Source: Planctomycetaceae bacterium (GTDB lineage: Bacteria > Planctomycetota > Planctomycetia > Pirellulales > Pirellulaceae). Taken from it: a DNA stretch of 25,682 bases. The notes under the pieces are model-generated. The model did not search any database. It saw nothing but the letters and a program-made list of their open reading frames with translations, and was not told where the DNA came from. Of the stretch, positions 7,144 through 14,253 are shown in pieces. The position numbers were made by a program, and so were the translations under genes. The stretch's first letter is position 1; each line of letters opens with the position of its first letter. The stretch is taken from NCBI GenBank assembly GCA_018658605.1, contig JABHUV010000135.1, positions 1-25,682 of the forward strand, read 5' to 3'.

Positions 7144-8518
7144 TTCGTACCGACACGGGAACGGCGGAACGTTGCGGCAGGAAGCTATCGGGATTGACTA
7201 GGGGTTTGTAGGGGGACATTCGCCTCGCTGACTTGTCCTGATGGTCAATGGCGTCTGGTGCATCCGGTAATTCCTTCGGAGCGAGAGTTGGAATTTGGTT
7301 CACTCCTGGCACGGTTGGCCGCTTAGTGTTCAAACTTGGCAACTGTGAGCTAATCGTTTCATCCGGTTCGAGGTCGCGCTCACTCGTGTCCTGATTGGCG
7401 TTCGCCGGTTCGATTGAATCAATATTTTGCTCAGTTTCCTTAATGCCGGTTCCCACTGCAAAGGGATTGTTAAACGCGGGAATTCCTAATTCCTCTAATC
7501 CTAACAACGAGATAATGCCACGCCGTTCTGTGGCGGGAATTGCACTTTGTTTGTCTTCAACGGCATCCTTTGTTGGTTCTTGTGATTTCTCAGGAACCGC
7601 AGTTGGAATTGTTTCATCTTCCTCAACCGCTGTCGCCGGATTAGTGCCGAAGATTGAATTTAGATCATCGCGCATGGATTTCGGAAGCTGTATTCCTTTC
7701 AAGGACCCAATCGTCGGCATATAAACCGGTGAGGCGGTCGCCCTATTCGCATAGCGAGGTGTAAAGCTACCCGGATGTTGCATTTTTGAACTATATTTCG
7801 ACGTATGCTTCCCAGAGGATGATGTTGTCTCCGAGGACAAATCGTTTCCAATTCCAATAAATGCCGATTCTATGTCGGCAAGAAAGTCAACTTTGGAAAA
7901 TTCGAATTTCGGTAATAATGTATCAATCGAAGGTAGAGCAGATGAACTCGGGCTAACACCATCTATGGAATCCCGATTGTTACGCGTTGGTCTAAGTTTT
8001 GACTTGTGATGATTTACAGGATTCTTGGTAGATGAATTATTTGTTGCACTCGACAATTCTTCTTCAATTGCATTAAACGCAGAGTCGATATCCCCCAAAA
8101 GATCGATTTTGGGAAACGTCAAAGTACTCAAAACCGAATCCAGACCGATCTTTTCTGATTTCGTCTGGGGTGTCACTTCGACTTTTTTAATGGTTCCCGG
8201 TGTATCCGTTATTGGGCTTAGTGCGTCTGGGGTTACTATTTCCGGGCCGGAAAGTTCCTTTGGTTCCACTTCGGCTGGACGCAATTCATTTTTGTATAAT
8301 TTATCAAGATTACGCTGATCCGCTGGCGTGCGCCGTACGCTCAACGTTTCGTCAGTGGTATCGTCAGTTAATAAGATACGCACTGGCTTTGAAACTTTAG
8401 TATCCGTAGTTTCCGCCGTCGCTAAACCGAAAACGGCAGCACTCAACAGGATGCCGCTAAGGGCCAACCCACAACTAAGTCGCTTCCCCAATGATAATGA
8501 TGTTGTTTTCGTAACCAT
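7121..8518 (-). CDS. Secreted low-complexity protein with an internal duplication
   Basis: The ATG at 8518 gives a 465-residue protein. A GGGGGAG lies 11 nt upstream, so it is preferred to the in-frame TTG at 8527. A signal peptide is clear: a basic start with K4 and KR at 12-13, then hydrophobic CGLALSGILLSAAVFGLATA (16-35) with an AxA-like cleavage site. The mature part is rich in Ser, Thr, Pro, Asp and Glu and is probably disordered. Two 38-residue segments (126-163 and 198-235) match at 18 positions, with core FPKIDLLGDIDSAF in the first and FSKVDFLADIESAF in the second. A shorter echo, DDLNSIFG, occurs near 284. I do not recognise the family. Export to the periplasm or surface is expected, and the function is unknown. 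Confidence 0.75.
   Translation of the reverse strand: MVTKTTSLSLGKRLSCGLALSGILLSAAVFGLATAETTDTKVSKPVRILLTDDTTDETLSVRRTPADQRNLDKLYKNELRPAEVEPKELSGPEIVTPDALSPITDTPGTIKKVEVTPQTKSEKIGLDSVLSTLTFPKIDLLGDIDSAFNAIEEELSSATNNSSTKNPVNHHKSKLRPTRNNRDSIDGVSPSSSALPSIDTLLPKFEFSKVDFLADIESAFIGIGNDLSSETTSSSGKHTSKYSSKMQHPGSFTPRYANRATASPVYMPTIGSLKGIQLPKSMRDDLNSIFGTNPATAVEEDETIPTAVPEKSQEPTKDAVEDKQSAIPATERRGIISLLGLEELGIPAFNNPFAVGTGIKETEQNIDSIEPANANQDTSERDLEPDETISSQLPSLNTKRPTVPGVNQIPTLAPKELPDAPDAIDHQDKSARRMSPYKPLVNPDSFLPQRSAVPVSVRISDSVNR
7814..8143 (-). repeat. Duplicated 38-residue coding segments
   Basis: Copy 1 is encoded at 8030-8143 and copy 2 at 7814-7927, starting 72 codons apart. They agree at 18 of 38 aligned residues, including the pattern K-x-D-x-L-x-D-I-x-S-A-F and a trailing L-S-S-x-T-x-x-S-S. 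The copies differ at many positions, so the duplication is old. Confidence 0.6.
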
Positions 8519-8805
8519 AACAATCAAATCTCCCCCAAAATTATTTTGAGACTACCATCTCTATATTTCGTGATTATTAGCTCGCACCTTCATTGGCGCG
8601 CATTTCGAAACATTTCCATCTACCTTTAGAATTCGGTATTATCGATTATCAATCTGAAACAGCTTTTAACGGTTTTAACGAAAAAAACGATTAACTTACC
8701 ACCCATTAGACAGGGTGGGATTGCCCAATAGCCGAGCAATTCCGTGTATCGCATGCTCAAATATCATCATAATCTGATACGTTGTCACCCCTGGCCATCG
8801 CTCTT
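8519..8805. other. Intergenic region between the epimerase and the secreted-protein gene
   Basis: This 287-bp stretch has no convincing ORF. It holds the upstream region of the secreted-protein gene (minus strand), including its GGGGGAG, and the downstream region of the epimerase block. A 6-bp stem (CCACCC 8699-8704, GGGTGG 8713-8718) lies about 110 bp past the epimerase stop. On the minus strand a T7 run appears only about 12 nt later, so it is weak as a terminator. No clear promoter boxes were seen. Confidence 0.5.
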
Positions 8806-9813
8806 CTAGATTCCGTAATATTCCTTGAACCATCCACAAAACCTCGCGATACCATCCTCAATCGATACCTCAGCCTTCCAATCTACCGCTTCCTGTAGCG
8901 ACTTAACATTCGCTTCCGTTGCCGGCACGTCCCCCAGTTGCATAGGCAACAACTCTTTCAGTGCCCGGCGTCCGAGGCAATTCTCTAGAATCTGCACGAA
9001 ACGATTCAACTCCACAGCCTCCGTTCCGCCAACGTTGAAAATCTGAAATGGAGCTTCGCTGCTGGCTGGATCCGGCTTTTTTCCATCCCATTCAGAATTT
9101 CCCTGCGCGGGCGCTGCAGTCAACCGCACTATGGATTCCACAACATCATCGACATAGGTGAACGACCGCAACATGTTGCCTTGGTTGAATAACTTAATCG
9201 TCTCTCCACTGCAAATAGCACCTGCAAAAAGACTCAACGCCATGTCAGGGCGACCCCAGGGACCATAGACCGTGAAGAAACGCAAACCGGTTGTTGGTAA
9301 TCCATACAGATGACTGTAAGCGTGCGCCATTAATTCATTGGACTTCTTAGTCGCACCGTACAGACTCAATGGATGCTCGGTAGATTCCGTAGCAGCAAAG
9401 GGCAGGGCGGTATTAGCGCCATAAACGCTGCTACTCGATGCATAGATTAAATTCCCAACCGACTGTTGGCGGCAGCCTTCTAACACGTTTGAAAATCCAA
9501 CAATATTTGAGTCAATGTAGGCAGCTGGGTTTTCCATCGAGTAACGAACTCCAGCTTGAGCCGCCAAATTAATAACGACATCGAACTGGGCCCGCTCAAA
9601 CATTTCCGCCATGGCGCCGCGATCTGCAATATCTGACAGGCTAAACTCGAAACCCTCACACTGTTGTAAGCGTTCCAAACGGGCTTGTTTCAAAGCGACA
9701 TCATAATAGTCGCTTAAATTATCGACGCCTACTAATACATGTCCGTCATGTAACAACCGCTGACTGGCATGGTAGCCAATAAATCCAGCCGCTCCGGTAA
9801 CCAATATTTTCAT
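8806..9813 (-). CDS. NAD-dependent nucleotide-sugar epimerase, UDP-glucuronate 4-epimerase-like
   Basis: An extended short-chain dehydrogenase of 335 residues from the ATG at 9813, with GAAAG about 9 nt upstream. MKILVTGAAGFIG holds the GxxGxxG NAD loop (7-13). The catalytic Ser lies in YASSSSVYG (124-132), and Y152 and K156 lie in LYGATKKS. RFFTVYGPWGRPDMA is the conserved substrate-binding segment seen in UDP-glucuronate 4-epimerases and dTDP-glucose dehydratases. The segment DNLSDYYDVALKQARL after the NAD loop favours the UDP-glucuronate epimerase branch. The reaction would interconvert UDP-glucuronate and UDP-galacturonate for capsule or envelope glycan. It is last in a block of four leftward genes, 74 bp after the DUF5989 gene. 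Confidence 0.9.
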   Translation of the reverse strand: MKILVTGAAGFIGYHASQRLLHDGHVLVGVDNLSDYYDVALKQARLERLQQCEGFEFSLSDIADRGAMAEMFERAQFDVVINLAAQAGVRYSMENPAAYIDSNIVGFSNVLEGCRQQSVGNLIYASSSSVYGANTALPFAATESTEHPLSLYGATKKSNELMAHAYSHLYGLPTTGLRFFTVYGPWGRPDMALSLFAGAICSGETIKLFNQGNMLRSFTYVDDVVESIVRLTAAPAQGNSEWDGKKPDPASSEAPFQIFNVGGTEAVELNRFVQILENCLGRRALKELLPMQLGDVPATEANVKSLQEAVDWKAEVSIEDGIARFCGWFKEYYGI

Positions 9814-9887
9814 CGCTAATTGCTTTCTGCCCATCACATTTGAAAATCACTTCACGTAAATTACATCTAACCGGGCGGATACTCGGT

Positions 9888-10133
9888 CTAATAAAACGTG
9901 TAAAGAAACGGTGCCGCACCACTGCTAGCAGTAATCGCAATTAGTGCTACCAACAACAAGGAAAGGATAATCGGCGTCAACCACCATTTCTTATTGTGTT
10001 TCAAGAAGTCCCAAAACTCCCGAACGATACCCACCTGCTTGCCACTCGCTATTTGCTGAAAGTCCGATGCAGCAGTGCTAGCGTCACCGTCTGACGACTC
10101 AACTTGGCGATCATCTTGGTTTTCATTTGTCAT
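9888..10133 (-). CDS. DUF5989-family small single-span membrane protein
   Basis: An 81-residue protein with an acidic, disordered N-terminus (1-30), then VREFWDFLKHNKKWWLTP (37-54), a single hydrophobic span of about 53-69, and the tail GAAPFLYTFY. The pattern EFW-x-FL-x-x-x-KKWW-hydrophobic-APF-x-YT is what I associate with DUF5989 proteins (recognition, not a search). Family knowledge: such proteins often occur next to NodU/CmcH-type carbamoyltransferases and SxtJ-like proteins, which is exactly the arrangement here. The ATG lies 13 nt after the upstream stop, with no strong Shine-Dalgarno. The function is unknown. A membrane partner or scaffold for the carbamoyltransferase is a reasonable inference. 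Confidence 0.8.
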   Translation of the reverse strand: MTNENQDDRQVESSDGDASTAASDFQQIASGKQVGIVREFWDFLKHNKKWWLTPIILSLLLVALIAITASSGAAPFLYTFY

Positions 10134-10146
10134 AGTCTAACACCAC

Positions 10147-10160
10147 TTAGAATTGTCTAA
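10147..10160 (-). repeat. Small stem-loop ending on the SxtJ-like stop codon
   Basis: TTAGA (10147-10151) and TCTAA (10156-10160) form a 5-bp inverted repeat around ATTG. In the mRNA sense the TAA stop codon is the end of the 3' arm. The DUF5989 start codon lies 13 nt further on, so the hairpin sits in the intergenic translation-coupling region. Confidence 0.35.
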
Positions 10161-10563
10161 AATATTGATGGCTGCCAACCACGTCTCGTCGGTCAGTCCA
10201 ATAACTCGCGGAATTTAAATCCCATCGTTGTTGCAATAAATCTTTTTTGAATACCTTCAGCATCAAACCAATAGGACATAAACATCCATAATATATCGCT
10301 CGCAACAACAACCACCCAACGATAACACCAATAGGGTAAGTAACAACCATCGCTACTACAAATGGATATTTAAGCATTTTCGGACAGCACCATGCAACCA
10401 GAACAACTACAACTGCAATTAGCTGAATTGACATCGCCGCTACAAAATGTCCATTAAGCACAACGTTGACGCCAATAATAATCGCGAACAACGGAGTCCA
10501 TAATCGGCCAAACGATTTCAATTGCGCCAACGGCGGATTTGTATTTAATTTAATGAGTGACAT
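10147..10563 (-). CDS. SxtJ-like membrane protein
   Basis: With the ATG at 10563 the product is 138 residues, MSLIKLNTNPPLAQLKSFGR onward. This start removes an overlap with the carbamoyltransferase gene and has TAGGG about 9 nt upstream, so it is preferred to frames starting at 10584 or 10623. Hydrophobic segments lie at about 21-37, 43-60 and 68-102, the last long enough for two short passes. The C-terminus has SASYWTDRRDV and ends YFRQF. Length, topology and position right after a carbamoyltransferase fit the SxtJ family, named from saxitoxin clusters, whose biochemical role is not established. Inner-membrane localisation is expected. The stop codon sits at the base of a 5-bp stem-loop (10147-10160). 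Confidence 0.78.
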   Translation of the reverse strand: MSLIKLNTNPPLAQLKSFGRLWTPLFAIIIGVNVVLNGHFVAAMSIQLIAVVVVLVAWCCPKMLKYPFVVAMVVTYPIGVIVGWLLLRAIYYGCLCPIGLMLKVFKKDLLQQRWDLNSASYWTDRRDVVGSHQYFRQF

Positions 10564-10600
10564 AAAAATAACCCTATGTTGCATTCTACTCTGACGACGA

Positions 10601-12436
10601 TTAATCAAGTGGAAACTGACCAAGATAGTCGTCTACTTGATGACTCGTAACATCAGGTTGTTCGGATTTTTTCACGACAAAATGGTCCATTACCAACACG
10701 TCCATTTTCGTCGCCATAAAGCAGCGATAAGCGTCCTGTGGCGTTCGCACGATCGGTTCACCTCGAATATTAAAACTTGTATTCACCACTAGGGGCGAGT
10801 CTGACAGCTGATAATATTGCTGCACCAGTTGATGAAAAAGTGGATTGACATCTTTATCAATCGTTTGCACTCGCGCGGAATTATCTACATGTGTTACTGC
10901 TGGTATACTAGATCGAGCAATTAGTCGTCGATCGACTCCTTGCACCGCCAATTGCTCCGGCGTCAAATGCAATCGCTGTTTTTCCGCCACCGGCGCGACC
11001 AACAACATATAAGGACTACTGAAACCTCGTAAATCAAAATAATCATCCGCGTGCTCATTCAAAACAGCTGGAGCAAACGGTCGAAACGATTCACGAAACT
11101 TGATCTTGAGGTTGATGTTCGCTTGCATTTCAGCACTACGAGCATCCCCTAGAATACTGCGATTACCCAACGAACGCGGACCGAACTCCATGCGTCCCTG
11201 CATCCATCCAATAACCTGTTGCTCATCTAACATTACGGCAACAGCGTCACATAGTTCACGTTGTTGTTCCAAATAATGGTAGGTAATGCCTGCAGAATCC
11301 AAAAAATCGCGCACTTCGTGTTGATTGTATTGCGGACCGAGCAGGCTACCTTGTTGAGAATCTCCAACATCTGTCGTGCGGTGATTCTCCAGCAATTGAT
11401 ACCAAATAAACTGTGCAACACCTAACGCTCCTCCGGCATCACCCGCAGCCGGTTGGATCCACACATTCTCAAACGGCCCCTCTCTTAAAACCCTGCCATT
11501 GCCGACACAGTTCAGTGCGACTCCACCAGCCAAACATAAATTCTTTTTTCCGGTCGTTTCATGCGCATGATTGACCATGTGCAACATTATCATTTCGGTT
11601 ACTTTCTGAATCGACGCGGCAATGTCCATGTACTGCTGATCCATCTCCGCTTCAGGGGCTCGCGCCGGACGGCCAAATAGTCGTTGAAACCGTTCACTGG
11701 TCATCGTCGAGCCTTGGCAATAATTGAAGTAGGACATGTCAAGCCGGAAAGATCCGTCTTCTTTCAGATCGAGCAGATGCTCCAATATCAGTTCAACATA
11801 TTTTGGTTCACCATAAGGCGCTAGCCCCATCAATTTGTATTCACCGGAATTCACTCGGAAGCCACAATAGTAGGTAAACGCTGAATAGAGCAAACCTAGG
11901 GAATGGGGAAATCGCATTTCCTGCAACATCCGCACGCGATTTCCGTCCCCCACCGCAATTGATGCCGTCGCCCACTCGCCAACTCCGTCAATCGTCACAA
12001 TCGCTGATTCGTCAAAAGGTGAAGGAAAAAATGCGCTAGCCGCATGTGATTCATGATGTTCGGTAAAGACAATCCGTTTACGATATTCTCCACCTAGCCC
12101 CGCACGAATCTCTCGTGGCAGGTGCAACTTTTGCTGAACCCATAGCGGCATCGCTTTGGCAAAGGACTTCACACCAGCCGGCGCGTAAGCCAAATACGTT
12201 TCCAGTAATCGTTCAAATTTCAATAGCGGTTTTTCGTAATATCCTACGTAGTCGATGTCAGCAGCGGTGATCCCCGCTGCATGCAAACAATATTCTATTG
12301 CTTTTTCCGGAAATCGCTCATCGTGCTTTCGACGCGTAAATCGCTCCTCTTGCGCAGCAGCGACAATACAACCGTCTACGACCAAGGCCGCAGCGGAATC
12401 ATGATAAAAAGCGGAAATGCCAAGAATTGCTGTCAT
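10601..12436 (-). CDS. Carbamoyltransferase, NodU/CmcH/TobZ family
   Basis: A 611-residue protein of typical family length. The N-terminal half is a Kae1-like ATPase fold with ILGISAFYHDSAAALV at the start, TEHHESHAASAFF (metal-binding H127, H128, H131) and TIDGVGEWATASI. The C-terminal half has QGRMEFGPRSLGNRSILGD and FRESFRPFAPAVL, conserved in the C-terminal carbamoyltransferase domain. Family knowledge: these enzymes use carbamoyl phosphate and ATP through carbamoyladenylate to carbamoylate a hydroxyl on an antibiotic, Nod factor or toxin. The acceptor here is unknown. The following SxtJ-like, DUF5989 and nucleotide-sugar epimerase genes point to a membrane glycan or lipid-linked sugar (inference). 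It is the first gene of that block, with a 217-bp upstream region containing repeated GAGGGT motifs. Confidence 0.94.
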   Translation of the reverse strand: MTAILGISAFYHDSAAALVVDGCIVAAAQEERFTRRKHDERFPEKAIEYCLHAAGITAADIDYVGYYEKPLLKFERLLETYLAYAPAGVKSFAKAMPLWVQQKLHLPREIRAGLGGEYRKRIVFTEHHESHAASAFFPSPFDESAIVTIDGVGEWATASIAVGDGNRVRMLQEMRFPHSLGLLYSAFTYYCGFRVNSGEYKLMGLAPYGEPKYVELILEHLLDLKEDGSFRLDMSYFNYCQGSTMTSERFQRLFGRPARAPEAEMDQQYMDIAASIQKVTEMIMLHMVNHAHETTGKKNLCLAGGVALNCVGNGRVLREGPFENVWIQPAAGDAGGALGVAQFIWYQLLENHRTTDVGDSQQGSLLGPQYNQHEVRDFLDSAGITYHYLEQQRELCDAVAVMLDEQQVIGWMQGRMEFGPRSLGNRSILGDARSAEMQANINLKIKFRESFRPFAPAVLNEHADDYFDLRGFSSPYMLLVAPVAEKQRLHLTPEQLAVQGVDRRLIARSSIPAVTHVDNSARVQTIDKDVNPLFHQLVQQYYQLSDSPLVVNTSFNIRGEPIVRTPQDAYRCFMATKMDVLVMDHFVVKKSEQPDVTSHQVDDYLGQFPLD

Positions 12437-12653
12437 AAGTTACCAACTATCTTAAACATCGGCTAAATCAAAGTAAGCTGGCTATAGGAAGTCGCTTTGT
12501 GTCAGTAACACCGGGTAAATGACTTACCGGTCGTATCGATTAGACAAAAGAGGGTTCGCCCGAAGTTACCAAGAAGAGAGGGTAACACAAAAAGAGGGTG
12601 TTTTCGGACCTTCTCGCTAGTTTGGTCGTTCCGCAACAAGAACGTGCGCGACT
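12437..12653. promoter_or_regulatory. Upstream region of the carbamoyltransferase block with iterated GAGGGT motifs
   Basis: This 217-bp gap separates the anti-sigma-like gene from the carbamoyltransferase gene, both on the minus strand. On the plus strand three related motifs occur: AAAAGAGGGT (12546-12555), AGAGAGGGT (12575-12583) and AAAAAGAGGGT (12589-12599). An inverted repeat GTTACC/GGTAAC (12565-12570, 12581-12586) overlaps the middle copy. An imperfect palindrome lies at 12510-12531 (ACCGG and CCGGT ends). No clear -35/-10 pair and no U-tract terminator was found. Regulatory function is inferred from repetition and position only. Confidence 0.35.
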
Positions 12654-13526
12654 CTATACTGTTAGCGGTTTCCTGAATATTCGATCGATCTTCTTCATCG
12701 ATTCGTCAGAAATAGCAACGAACAAGTGCTTACCAACACTCCAACTCCCCGCCGAAAAATTGCCCGATAACTGCATTTTCCGGAATTGTGTTACTTGTTC
12801 AAAATTACCCGCAGAAAGGATCAAAACCCACAACTTGCCATTACGCGGTGACGACAAGTTCATCGCAACGCAATCATCACTACCGCCAATCGTTCGCCAA
12901 GAAACCACCTTGCCCTGTACTTGAGATTCTACGATAGATGCCGCATACGGTGCAGCGGTTAATCTGGTATCCCACCCTTGGGTCAATTCCAATTCAGCTA
13001 ACCAAACTGGCAACATTTCCTCTAACCCCGCGTACGTCAAACGTTGCTCAACCGAGGGTGCGTTCCAAAACGGAGACAACGCGACCGCAAACGCTAAACA
13101 AGCGGCGGTGCCCAACATTGACCACATCAATCTCCGACGTCGTGGCGGCAACAAAGCACGCGTGTCAACGACGTCCGTCGCAATAGCCATACGAGGGACC
13201 ACTAAGTTAGCATGCACTTCATCGGTTAATTCATTATCCGCTGACAACTCAATATCGCTTGCTGCCGCAATCGGGGCCGCATCATGGATCGCGGCGATCA
13301 ATCGCCCCACTAACTCAACGGGGACGTCGACCTCATCAAACACATCAAGCAGTTGCCGATCGAGTTCTGATTGCCAAGCCATATCATCTAACAACTCTGG
13401 CTGCTCTCGCACCAGATCTTGCAACTGCTCCAATTCCGCAGGCAACGCCTGACCTTGGGCAAACTGCTGTTGCCATTGATCAAGCGTCAATAACTGAATT
13501 AAGTCTTTGGTTTTGATAGGTTCCAT
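12654..13526 (-). CDS. Putative membrane-anchored anti-sigma factor
   Basis: The ATG at 13526 gives about 290 residues and has GAGGAA 10 nt upstream, lying inside the end of the sigma-factor gene, so translation is probably coupled. The N-terminal 90 residues are acidic and helical (LPAELEQLQDLVREQPELLD). A basic RRRR precedes one membrane span at about 133-153 (LMWSMLGTAACLAFAVALSP). The C-terminal 135 residues would lie outside the membrane and contain beta-rich stretches such as GKVVSWRTIGG and GKLWVLILSAGNF. Position and topology fit an anti-sigma factor, but the HxxxCxxC zinc motif of the ZAS family is absent. The assignment therefore rests on context and topology. No enzyme motif was seen. 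Confidence 0.7.
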   Translation of the reverse strand: MEPIKTKDLIQLLTLDQWQQQFAQGQALPAELEQLQDLVREQPELLDDMAWQSELDRQLLDVFDEVDVPVELVGRLIAAIHDAAPIAAASDIELSADNELTDEVHANLVVPRMAIATDVVDTRALLPPRRRRLMWSMLGTAACLAFAVALSPFWNAPSVEQRLTYAGLEEMLPVWLAELELTQGWDTRLTAAPYAASIVESQVQGKVVSWRTIGGSDDCVAMNLSSPRNGKLWVLILSAGNFEQVTQFRKMQLSGNFSAGSWSVGKHLFVAISDESMKKIDRIFRKPLTV

Positions 13527-13533
13527 TTGCAAA

Positions 13534-14166
13534 TCATTCCTCAGAATCAAATTGTTTTTGCGTAACGAGCAGCCTTGACTTAAGCATGCGTTTGCCTCGT
13601 GACAACCGACTCATTACTGTTCCTAGTGGAATTTCTAACTGCTCCGCTATTTCTCGATAGGACATTTGTTGCTGATAATGCATGACTACCGCGATCCTGA
13701 ATGTTTCTGGTAACGCATCCAGGGCGACCTGTAAACGTTGCGAGTCTATCTCTAGACGACGTGACCGGTCTGGTACACGATTATCTTCCACCTCAACATC
13801 GGTAAATACCCATTCTCGTTTTTTACGAACTTCTTTCAAAAAAGTAGTTCGCACGACAGTGAACAACCAACTGCGTGCCTTCGCTGGATCTCTTACTTGA
13901 CCAATCCGTTGAAAGGCAATCAGATATGCCTGTTGCAAGACGTCTTCTGCCATATTTACATTACCGGTTAAGCGATAGCAAAAACGATACAACGACTGAT
14001 GGTGATCAGCGATCAACTGCTCGATCCACCCCCGGCGTTGTGCCACTGACAATTCTTTAGGCTCAGCATCAAGCGCCACCGATTCCACTAGGGGATCGGT
14101 TTCACGAGGCACTTCGAGTAACGCTTCCGAAATTTGCATCTTGTTGGAAAATTCCCTTTTGTCCAT
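13534..14166 (-). CDS. ECF-family RNA polymerase sigma factor
   Basis: A 210-residue sigma factor with region 2 at about 50-115 and region 4 at about 145-200. Region 2 carries SLYRFCYRLTGNVNMAEDVL, then QQAYLIAFQRIG and the -10-recognising ARSWLFTVVRTTF. Region 4 carries ALDALPETFRIAVVMHY and the helix-turn-helix MSYREIAEQLEIPLGTVMSR. The N-terminal 40 residues are an unconserved acidic extension, so a start at the in-frame ATG at 14139, preceded by GGGAA, is possible. It is 7 bp upstream of the putative anti-sigma gene and 87 bp downstream of uvrB on the same strand. The target promoters and inducing signal are not visible. Confidence 0.93.
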   Translation of the reverse strand: MDKREFSNKMQISEALLEVPRETDPLVESVALDAEPKELSVAQRRGWIEQLIADHHQSLYRFCYRLTGNVNMAEDVLQQAYLIAFQRIGQVRDPAKARSWLFTVVRTTFLKEVRKKREWVFTDVEVEDNRVPDRSRRLEIDSQRLQVALDALPETFRIAVVMHYQQQMSYREIAEQLEIPLGTVMSRLSRGKRMLKSRLLVTQKQFDSEE

Positions 14167-14253
14167 GACAACAGATATCCAATTAGACAGACCCGCTTGA
14201 AACGGAGTTTATTCCCATAAACCTCCATTTCTTCGACCACATTCAGTATGTAT

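Noticed and set aside
8699..8718. CCACCC/GGGTGG stem as the terminator of the epimerase block
   Set aside because: The T7 run on the minus strand starts about 12 nt after the stem, too far for a standard intrinsic terminator.
10599..10606. Palindrome GATTAATC over the carbamoyltransferase stop as another stop-codon hairpin
   Set aside because: It has no loop bases, so it cannot form a useful hairpin; an 8-bp palindrome is expected by chance.
8806..12436. A saxitoxin biosynthesis cluster
   Set aside because: Only the carbamoyltransferase and the small membrane proteins resemble it; no polyketide synthase, amidinotransferase or oxygenase genes are present.
13108..13452. A Ser/Asn-rich plus-strand frame opposite the anti-sigma-like gene
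   Set aside because: Low-complexity translation of antisense codons; the minus-strand gene is better supported by coupling and topology.
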